Shown: positions 4,797 to 9,784 of the stretch, piece by piece
How the letters are laid out: each line of letters opens with the position of its first letter
How positions within the stretch are numbered: position 1 is the stretch's first letter
Notes under the pieces: model-generated
Seen by the model: the letters and a program-made list of their open reading frames with translations, nothing else
Database searches by the model: none
Told to the model about the DNA's origin: nothing
Source of the DNA: an uncultured Mycoplasmatota bacterium
GTDB lineage: Bacteria; Bacillota_I; Bacilli_A; RF39; UBA660
Length of the DNA: 9,784 nt
Direction of reading: 5' to 3'
NCBI GenBank assembly: GCA_947645535.1
Contig: CANSDD010000061.1
Location: forward strand, 1 to 9,784
Position numbers and translations under genes: made by a program

Positions 4797-5735
4797 ATGG
4801 GTATGGGGAGCAAGATATTCAAAACCTTAGATGAACAGATTGAAATTTTAAAATCAAAAGGATTAGTAATCAATGATGTAGAAAAAGCCAAAGAAATTTT
4901 ATTTCGTGAAAATTACTTTTTTCTTAGTGGATATCGTCATTTATTTATGCGTTCAATTAAAGAAAATCGTTTTATTTCGGGAACAACCTTTGAAGAACTT
5001 TATGCCATGTTTTTATTTGACCGAAAAATTAGAAATGTAATGTTTAAACATTTACTCATAATTGAAAATAATATAAAGTCTATTATTAGCTATACATTAT
5101 CTAAAAAATATGGTTTTAAAGAGAAAGATTATTTAGATCCGGAAAATTTTATACAAGATAGTTTAAAAAATAGACAAGTACATGATGTATTAAATAAAAT
5201 GAAAAGACAAATTAGAGTAAATGGCAAACAACATGCAGCAACAATGCATTATTTGAGTAATTATGGATATATTCCAATGTGGATTTTAGTGAAAGTATTG
5301 TCATTTGGCATTGTTTCAGAGTTATATTGCATTTTAAAAATAGAAGATCAAAAAACAATTGCAGATGTATATGAAATTGATTCTGAGTCATTAACTATTT
5401 ATCTCTCACTTCTTTCTAATTTTAGAAATTTATGTGCACATGAAGATATTCTTTATGAACACAGGACCCAAAGAATGATACCTGATAATAAATATCATCA
5501 TATGCTAGATATAGAAAAGACAGATGACGTTTATGACTTTGGAAAGAATGATTTATATGCAATTGTCATCATTATGAAGCAGATGTTGAAAAAGGATGAA
5601 TTTAGAGAATTTATTTACGAAATAGGATATGAAATTGATGTATTAGATGGAAAAGTAGATGTCATTCCACTAAATAGTATATTAAATAAAATCGGTTTTC
5701 CTGATAATTGGAGAGATATTGTAGATTTAGATTAG
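4797..5735 (+). CDS. Abi-family (AbiF/AbiD-like, Abi_2) HEPN protein
   Basis: This 312-aa protein matches the Abi_2 family of phage abortive-infection proteins, which belong to the HEPN group of RNA-cleaving or RNA-binding folds. The N-terminal block has KTLDEQIEILKSKGL (9-23) and RENYFFLSGYRHLF (37-50). FDRKIRNVMFKHLLIIENNI (74-93) is the family helix, and YIPMWILVKVLSFGIVSELY (158-177) is the next conserved block. A HEPN R-x4-H motif, R210 NLCA H215, follows in LSNFRNLCAHEDILY. Intact motif residues suggest an active RNase toxin-like protein, but phage defence is known only for some relatives. About 80 C-terminal residues extend past the recognisable domain. ATG 4797 has SD AGGTGG 4 nt away; ATG 4803 is the alternative. 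It is co-transcribed with htrA, and the 78-bp upstream gap leaves little room for a companion RNA gene. Confidence 0.85.
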   Translation: MGMGSKIFKTLDEQIEILKSKGLVINDVEKAKEILFRENYFFLSGYRHLFMRSIKENRFISGTTFEELYAMFLFDRKIRNVMFKHLLIIENNIKSIISYTLSKKYGFKEKDYLDPENFIQDSLKNRQVHDVLNKMKRQIRVNGKQHAATMHYLSNYGYIPMWILVKVLSFGIVSELYCILKIEDQKTIADVYEIDSESLTIYLSLLSNFRNLCAHEDILYEHRTQRMIPDNKYHHMLDIEKTDDVYDFGKNDLYAIVIIMKQMLKKDEFREFIYEIGYEIDVLDGKVDVIPLNSILNKIGFPDNWRDIVDLD

Positions 5736-5739
5736 GAGG
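5734..5739 (+). promoter_or_regulatory. Consensus SD AGGAGG that sets the htrA start
   Basis: AGGAGG lies 4 nt before ATG 5744 and overlaps the TAG stop of the abi gene (5733-5735). It is the only perfect SD in the window. It rules out the upstream in-frame ATG at 5708, which would add 12 non-family residues before the membrane anchor. Confidence 0.8.
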
Positions 5740-5743
5740 AAAT

Positions 5744-6832
5744 ATGAAGAAACATATCATTTATATAATAACAATCATATTATCAATTAGTGTTGGAGTA
5801 ATAGGAACAATAGCAACTATTCATTATTTTCCTATTACACAAAATGTTACAAACGAAAAAACAGTAAAAACAGTGTCTATTACAGAAACAAATTCCATTA
5901 AAGAAGCAGTTAATAAAATTTATAATGCAGTAGTCGTTATTGAATCATACCAAAATGGAAGACAAACAAGTAGTGGTAGCGGATTTGTATATAAAACAGA
6001 CGAAAAAAATGGATATGTAATTACAAACCATCATGTTATAGAAGATTCTACAGAAATAAAAGTTGTAAATATGAATGGAGAATCAATTGATGCAAAGGTA
6101 TTAGGAAGTGATGAATATGCTGACATCGCTGTCTTATCTATTGATGTAGAAGGAGTACTGGATGTAGCAGAAATTGGAGATAGTAGTGATTTAGAACTTG
6201 GAGATACTTTATTTACTGTTGGTACTCCTGTTGGAAATGCTTATCGTGGAACAGTAACAAAGGGAATTTTGTCAGGAAAAGATAGAACAGTTTCTGTTTC
6301 ATTATCTTCTAGTGGCAGTTATATTATGAATGTACTTCAAACAGATGCAGCAATCAATCCAGGAAATAGTGGAGGACCACTTGTAAATATTAATGGCGAA
6401 GTAATAGGTGTGAATTCGTTAAAACTTGTAGAAGATGAAATAGAAGGCATGGGGTTTGCAATCCCAATTGAATTAGCTATGACATATGTAGAGAAATTAG
6501 AAAAAGGAGAAAAAATAGAAAGACCAATTGTAGGAGTTAGTCTATTAGATGTAGATAATACATATGCTCTTTATAGAAATAGAATAACACTTCCTAAAAA
6601 TGTTACTTATGGGGCCGTAGTTGTAACAGTTGAACCAAGTTCTGTTGCAGAAGTAGGAGGCTTAAAAGCTGGAGATGTTATGACAGAAATAAATGGAGAG
6701 AAAATTGAAGATGTAGCTCATTTTAGATACAATTTATATAAATATAATATTGGAGATAAAATAAAAGTGACTTATAATAGAAGTGGAAAAATAGAAGAAA
6801 CTACATTAGAATTAACTCAAAAGGCAGAATAG
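5744..6832 (+). CDS. htrA: Membrane-anchored HtrA/DegP-like serine protease
   Basis: This 362-aa extracytoplasmic quality-control protease degrades misfolded exported proteins. A single N-terminal membrane segment (residues about 5-27, HIIYIITIILSISVGVIG) anchors it. The trypsin-like domain carries the catalytic triad H97 (VITNHHVI), D127 (YADIAVL) and S209 (INPGNSGGPLV). One PDZ domain occupies about 286-357, with the typical SSVAEVGGLKAGDVMTEINGE. This is the usual one-PDZ architecture of Bacillota HtrA proteins (HtrA, HtrB, YyxA in Bacillus). It lies 8 nt after the abi stop, with the abi stop inside its SD, so translation is probably coupled. A terminator covers its own stop codon. No CssR-like operator is recognisable. 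Which paralogue it represents cannot be decided. Confidence 0.93.
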   Translation: MKKHIIYIITIILSISVGVIGTIATIHYFPITQNVTNEKTVKTVSITETNSIKEAVNKIYNAVVVIESYQNGRQTSSGSGFVYKTDEKNGYVITNHHVIEDSTEIKVVNMNGESIDAKVLGSDEYADIAVLSIDVEGVLDVAEIGDSSDLELGDTLFTVGTPVGNAYRGTVTKGILSGKDRTVSVSLSSSGSYIMNVLQTDAAINPGNSGGPLVNINGEVIGVNSLKLVEDEIEGMGFAIPIELAMTYVEKLEKGEKIERPIVGVSLLDVDNTYALYRNRITLPKNVTYGAVVVTVEPSSVAEVGGLKAGDVMTEINGEKIEDVAHFRYNLYKYNIGDKIKVTYNRSGKIEETTLELTQKAE

Positions 6833-6845
6833 TCTGTCTTTTTTT
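6821..6845 (+). terminator. Terminator of the abi-htrA operon
   Basis: AAGGCAGA (6821-6828) pairs with TCTGTCTT (6833-6840), 8 bp with one G-U pair, around the tetraloop ATAG, followed by Ts to 6845. The loop contains the htrA stop TAG (6830-6832), the same stop-in-loop layout as the rplQ terminator. Confidence 0.82.
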
Positions 6846-6849
6846 GTTA

Positions 6850-6884
6850 ATTGATTGTCACATAAAATTGTAAATATTGATTGT
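6850..6884. repeat. 9-bp direct repeat ATTGATTGT
   Basis: ATTGATTGT occurs at 6850-6858 and 6876-6884, 26 bases apart, with TTGTAAA also repeated nearby (6868-6874 and 6882-6888). They lie between the htrA terminator and the promoter of the 664-aa gene. They may be regulator half-sites or chance. Confidence 0.3.
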
Positions 6885-6915
6885 AAAGATAAATTACTTA
6901 ACATTTTAGATACTG

Positions 6916-6942
6916 AATTATTTTAATTTAAATAAAATAATT
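6916..6942. repeat. 10-bp perfect AT-only inverted repeat
   Basis: AATTATTTTA (6916-6925) and TAAAATAATT (6933-6942) are a perfect inverted repeat around ATTTAAA. It ends about 22 bp upstream of the -35 of the 664-aa gene. It has no T tract of its own, so it is more likely a protein-binding site than a terminator, if it is functional. Confidence 0.4.
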
Positions 6943-6964
6943 TAAATGATAGAAAGAAAGTTTA

Positions 6965-6993
6965 TTTACTTATTTTAACTTTTTTGTTATAAT
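6965..6993 (+). promoter_or_regulatory. Promoter of the 664-aa / 83-aa operon
   Basis: TTTACT (6965-6970) and TATAAT (6988-6993) are spaced 17 bp, with a TG one base before the -10 (TGTTATAAT), giving both a -35 and an extended -10. The -10 lies 38 nt from ATG 7032, so the leader of about 32 nt is longer than for other genes here. Confidence 0.65.
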
Positions 6994-7031
6994 GTATTAT
7001 AGATTAAATAATAGGGGATGGAGAGGATAGC

Positions 7032-9026
7032 ATGGAACAAGAAGAATATTTAAGAGAAGAAATACAATCTTATTTTGATCAATTAAACTTATTATCAATG
7101 CAAGATAATGCCGATTTAGGGCGTATTGACTCTGTAACAGTTCATATTAAAGAGTTAGTGGAAGAATATGCGTCTGTTTTAAGTGAAAAAGTAGAAGTAG
7201 AAATTCAAAAAATAGAGAGAAGATTTGCGTATACATTAGAAGATGAATTAGAAAAACGTCGTGATATTTTGGCGATAGTTCAAGAAAGAGATTCAAAAAT
7301 TAGAGAACTTTTTTTCAATAATGGAAGACGTCCAAAATTAAAAGAAAGCTTAAAGCCATTATTTGACTCTATTGAACAAGAGGTAACTTCTTATCAAAGC
7401 GATGTAAATTTAGTAGAACAACAATTAGATGCTATTAGGGAAGCTGATCAAAAAGAAGAAGAATTAAATGCTGAAAAAAAACGTTGTCAAACAGAATTAA
7501 ATGTTCTTCGTAGCGAACAAATCTCTTATTCTAGATTAGATGAGCGTATTATAGCAGCTTATCAAAGAATTTTAACTGATAATAATATTGAACAAATTGA
7601 TTTTCCTTCATTAATAGAAAAGAAAAGAATACTTGAAAAACGTCAAAAGCAATTATTAGAAAATTTAGAATTAGCTAGAAATGCAAAAAATGCAGATAAT
7701 TATCGAATTACTTATGAAGCTAGACTAGAAAGAAATAAATTAGATATTGATGAGATAGAAGAAAAAAATTTCCTTCATTTATTAAATAAAATGATGCAGA
7801 AAAAAGTATCTAGTTATGAAGAACTAGAAAGACGCACGAAATCAATTCAAACTTTGGTTGATGCAAGAAAAGCAAAAGTACAAAAATTATATGCAGAGGG
7901 TGTAACTGTAAAAGAAAAATATGCAACAGTAGCTGAGAAAATAAATCATTCTGAAATTACACTTGCTTTATCTAGCTTGATTAAGATTGAAGAATTAGAA
8001 AGACAGATAGCTGAAATAGAAGAAAAATTATCCCATACAAGAGATCATATAAAAGTGAAAGAAGAATTAGAAGAAATTTTTAATAAAAAAGCAGTAGATT
8101 CTGGAAGAACACCAGGGATTCCAGAAATACCACCAGAACCAGTACAAGTTAAAGACGATTTTGTAAACCAAATGATAGATCCTAAAGACGAAGAATTAGA
8201 AGAACCAATAGTTTCTCCAACAGAAGAAGTTAATAGTGCTGGAGAGACAGTAATGGTTGGAGATACAGAATTAACATTTGAAGAAGATTTTTCTGATTTT
8301 GAATTGCTAACACCTGATCAAATAAATGCAGATATGGTATCAAGAAGTCAAGTATTAGCAGTAGAAGAAGCACAACCAGGATTATTAAAAAAATTATTTA
8401 GTGGAAAGCTTAGAAAAATTTTATCTTTAGCACTTGCTACAGTATCATTATTTATTTCTGGGACTCAAGTCGCGAATGCAGCAGAAAAAGAAGAGGCAGC
8501 AGAAAATATAATCAATGAAGAAAATTTAGACACTTCAATTCAGGCTTATGATGAGAATGCAGTAGTTGATACTATTGCAGCCAATGTAGAAGCTATTATG
8601 AAGGAGAAGTATGCTCCAAGTATTGGGGATAAAATACAATTAAATCCAGGAGCGGCTTTATATACAACATCAACAAATGCTGTATCAGGTGTACAAGGAT
8701 ATGAAGCATCAGCAAGTGGTTTAAGTGGAACAGATTTATATGTAACAAGAGGAGCTATAATCGATCAAACTGGAAATCCTATTTATATTACAACGACTCA
8801 TAGTGTCGATATAAATAAAGTAGCTACAGATATGGGATTAGTAGAAGGAACATATGGTATAGCTCTTGGATGTTCTAGTGGAGATATGGAAGGAAACTTT
8901 GTTGAGGTTCCAGTAGATCAACTAAATCCAGCAGTAGAAAAAGGATGGATTAATTCGGCTGATCCTAATATAGTAGTAATAGAACAATTAAATAAACAGT
9001 TAGGACAGGGAGGAATGTCATTATGA
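7032..9026 (+). CDS. Coiled-coil protein with internal signal/anchor segment and exported C-terminal domain
   Basis: The family is not recognised. Residues 1 to about 350 are highly charged (Glu, Lys, Arg, Gln-rich) and read as long coiled-coil helices. Residues 355-450 are an acidic, Pro-containing linker (GIPEIPPEP, DPKDEELEEP). At 459-484 a signal-peptide-like unit appears: basic KLRK, hydrophobic core ILSLALATVSLFIS, then GTQVANA with an AxA-type cleavage site after A483. The last 180 residues are low in charge, rich in Gly, Thr and Ser, and contain VSGVQGYEAS and YVTRGAIIDQTGNPIY, suggesting a beta-rich extracellular domain. The simplest topology is a cytoplasmic coiled coil, one membrane pass and an outside domain that may be released. 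SD AGAGGA (7022-7027) lies 4 nt from the ATG. It is coupled to the next gene by a 4-nt overlap. Confidence 0.85.
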   Translation: MEQEEYLREEIQSYFDQLNLLSMQDNADLGRIDSVTVHIKELVEEYASVLSEKVEVEIQKIERRFAYTLEDELEKRRDILAIVQERDSKIRELFFNNGRRPKLKESLKPLFDSIEQEVTSYQSDVNLVEQQLDAIREADQKEEELNAEKKRCQTELNVLRSEQISYSRLDERIIAAYQRILTDNNIEQIDFPSLIEKKRILEKRQKQLLENLELARNAKNADNYRITYEARLERNKLDIDEIEEKNFLHLLNKMMQKKVSSYEELERRTKSIQTLVDARKAKVQKLYAEGVTVKEKYATVAEKINHSEITLALSSLIKIEELERQIAEIEEKLSHTRDHIKVKEELEEIFNKKAVDSGRTPGIPEIPPEPVQVKDDFVNQMIDPKDEELEEPIVSPTEEVNSAGETVMVGDTELTFEEDFSDFELLTPDQINADMVSRSQVLAVEEAQPGLLKKLFSGKLRKILSLALATVSLFISGTQVANAAEKEEAAENIINEENLDTSIQAYDENAVVDTIAANVEAIMKEKYAPSIGDKIQLNPGAALYTTSTNAVSGVQGYEASASGLSGTDLYVTRGAIIDQTGNPIYITTTHSVDINKVATDMGLVEGTYGIALGCSSGDMEGNFVEVPVDQLNPAVEKGWINSADPNIVVIEQLNKQLGQGGMSL

Positions 9027-9274
9027 TGGATATTAAACTTCATACAGTTCTTACACTAGATAATAATCAAAAATATGTTGTAGTTGCTAAAACAGAGTAT
9101 ATGGGAGTTTCATATGACTATTTACTTCAATTAGCACCAAATGGTATAACTCTAAGAAATAAAGCAGCAATTGTAAAAGAAGAAAAAGAAAATAATTCAG
9201 TATATGTAATTCAAGTGAATGATGAAAATTTATTAAAGACATTAGCTCCGTTATTCGAAAGTCAGTTAGCTTAA
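9023..9274 (+). CDS. Small hypothetical protein, 83 aa (weakly DUF1292-like)
   Basis: This soluble protein looks like a small beta-strand fold: KLHTVLTLDNNQKYVVVAKT, then YDYLLQLAP, then an acidic turn EEKENN and YVIQVNDENLLKTLAP. The order (strand, turn with D/N, strand, tyrosine strand, acidic end) recalls DUF1292/YrzB-type proteins, but no diagnostic motif is present, so this is a guess. ATG 9023 overlaps the TGA of the 664-aa gene (ATGA), with SD GGGAGGA (9008-9014) 8 nt upstream; a second ATG follows at 9026. The coupling suggests matched production and a related job. Confidence 0.75.
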   Translation: MMDIKLHTVLTLDNNQKYVVVAKTEYMGVSYDYLLQLAPNGITLRNKAAIVKEEKENNSVYVIQVNDENLLKTLAPLFESQLA

Positions 9275-9278
9275 AAAG

Positions 9279-9311
9279 AAAGAACAACTATTTTGTTTAG
9301 TTGTTCTTTTT
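9279..9311. terminator. Bidirectional terminator between convergent genes
   Basis: AAAGAACAACTA (9279-9290) and TAGTTGTTCTTT (9298-9309) form a perfect 12-bp stem with the 7-nt loop TTTTGTT. Ts follow on the + strand to 9311. On the - strand the complement of the A-rich left flank (9273-9281) supplies a T-rich tail. It therefore ends the 664-aa/83-aa operon from the left and cwlJ from the right, and the cwlJ stop (9312-9310) touches its edge. Confidence 0.9.
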
Positions 9312-9738
9312 AGTATAATTCTGAACATACTCCCTGTGCAGGTCTATAAAAGCAATGATTCTTATATCTTCCCGCATTTTCTTGATCCCACCATGTTGCT
9401 TTACAAGCTTCGCCACTACTTGGTGCATAAAACCATAATGCATGAGTAGCAGGATGGTAATATTCTCCTCTAATTACTCGATCAGCTAAATTTTGTTCTT
9501 GAGTAGTAGGATTACTAAAGAATAAAGGACTATTTTTTCCTTCAAATCCTCCTGGTGTTTGATAAATCATCTGAGATATAGTAGTAATATTTTTAAAAGT
9601 TAGACAATTGGCTAATACTCTATTAACACCAACATTTCCTACCATAAGCATTCCTAAATTGCCTTCACCAACTGCTTCAGCTCTCATTAGTCTAGCAAGC
9701 AAGTCCCTTTCCTTTGTAGTATATTTTATAACTCCCAT
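9310..9738 (-). CDS. cwlJ: Spore cortex-lytic hydrolase CwlJ (SleB/Hydrolase_2 family)
   Basis: CwlJ degrades the muramic-delta-lactam cortex during germination from the coat side of the spore. This protein is 142 aa, the same length as Bacillus subtilis CwlJ, and aligns end to end from memory. LLARLMRAEAVGEG (13-26) contains the probable catalytic Glu (E21). GMLMVGNVGVNRVLANC (29-45), ISQMIYQ and the end block GRYKNHCFYRP are the CwlJ/SleB signatures. As in CwlJ and unlike SleB, there is no signal peptide or PG-binding domain. Start CAT (9736-9738) has SD AGGTGA (complement of 9746-9751) 7 nt away. No gerQ-like partner is visible within the window. It faces the preceding operon tail to tail. 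CwlD (4059-4718) makes the substrate feature it acts on. Confidence 0.92.
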   Translation of the reverse strand: MGVIKYTTKERDLLARLMRAEAVGEGNLGMLMVGNVGVNRVLANCLTFKNITTISQMIYQTPGGFEGKNSPLFFSNPTTQEQNLADRVIRGEYYHPATHALWFYAPSSGEACKATWWDQENAGRYKNHCFYRPAQGVCSELY

Positions 9739-9756
9739 ACAATAATCACCTAATTT

Positions 9757-9784
9757 ATTATATGCTATTGTATTTTGTTCTTGA
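9757..9784 (-). promoter_or_regulatory. Putative sporulation (sigma-E-like) promoter of cwlJ
   Basis: Read on the - strand, TCAAGAA (9784-9778), a 13-nt spacer and CATATAAT (9764-9757) match the element before cwlD. The -10 core TATAAT ends 18 nt before the start codon. In Bacillus subtilis cwlJ is transcribed by sigma-E, whose -10 is close to CATACAAT. The window ends at the -35, so further upstream elements are unseen. Confidence 0.45.

Noticed and set aside
5708..5743. ATG 5708 as the HtrA start
   Set aside because: The perfect AGGAGG at 5734-5739 serves ATG 5744, which begins the positively charged MKK of the membrane anchor.
9020..9060. Mycoplasma-type genetic code (TGA as Trp)
   Set aside because: TGA ends two good genes at sensible places with SD-led neighbours, and all Trp codons noted are TGG.
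9087..9287. Minus-strand open frame opposite the 83-aa gene
   Set aside because: It is a shadow of an SD-supported + strand gene and crosses the shared terminator.
1..9784. tRNA, rRNA, CRISPR array, insertion sequence or prophage
   Set aside because: No cloverleaf, rRNA core, regularly spaced repeats, transposase or integrase was seen on either strand.

Overview
The window is AT-rich bacterial chromosome (about 30% G+C, judged by eye), gene-dense and almost entirely on the + strand. Shine-Dalgarno (SD) sites are clear, TGG is used for Trp, and TGA is used as a real stop (ends of the 546-1082 and 7032-9026 genes), so the standard bacterial code applies rather than the Mycoplasma code. The sequence is most like a low-GC Bacillota. 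Two genes point to an endospore former: a CwlD-type muramoyl-alanine amidase and a full-length CwlJ-type cortex hydrolase.

Layout. The window opens with rplQ (ribosomal protein L17), the usual last gene of the S13-S11-RpoA-L17 operon, closed by a hairpin terminator that contains its stop codon. A very AT-rich spacer with three ATTTTAAATTT repeats follows, then an unrecognised 178-aa gene whose promoter and first 140 bases carry five DnaA-box-like sites. A second transcription unit holds a 113-aa Asn/Gln-rich protein, a COG1092-type SAM methyltransferase and a short RluA-type pseudouridine synthase, joined by a 1-nt gap and an 8-nt overlap. The next 300 bases contain a 36-codon Cys-rich ORF with its own SD and a possible minus-strand coding relic. 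Next come a protein with a transglutaminase-like Cys/His/Asp triad and then CwlD. An Abi-family HEPN protein and a membrane-anchored HtrA protease form a tight pair ended by a terminator. Finally a 664-aa coiled-coil protein with an internal signal-peptide-like segment is translationally coupled to an 83-aa protein, and cwlJ converges on this pair across a shared bidirectional terminator.

How it fits together. CwlD makes the cortex modification (muramic-delta-lactam) that germination lytic enzymes such as CwlJ recognise. Both genes here have the same CATATAAT -10 box with a TCAA(A/G)AA element 13-14 nt upstream, suggesting shared sporulation-sigma control. A compact layout recurs: -10 box, then AGGTG-type SD, then start codon, with the -10 only 17-18 nt from the start in five of seven assigned promoters. 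The least explained parts are the 664-aa/83-aa pair, the Cys-rich microORF, the abi-htrA pairing and the DnaA-box-like cluster.
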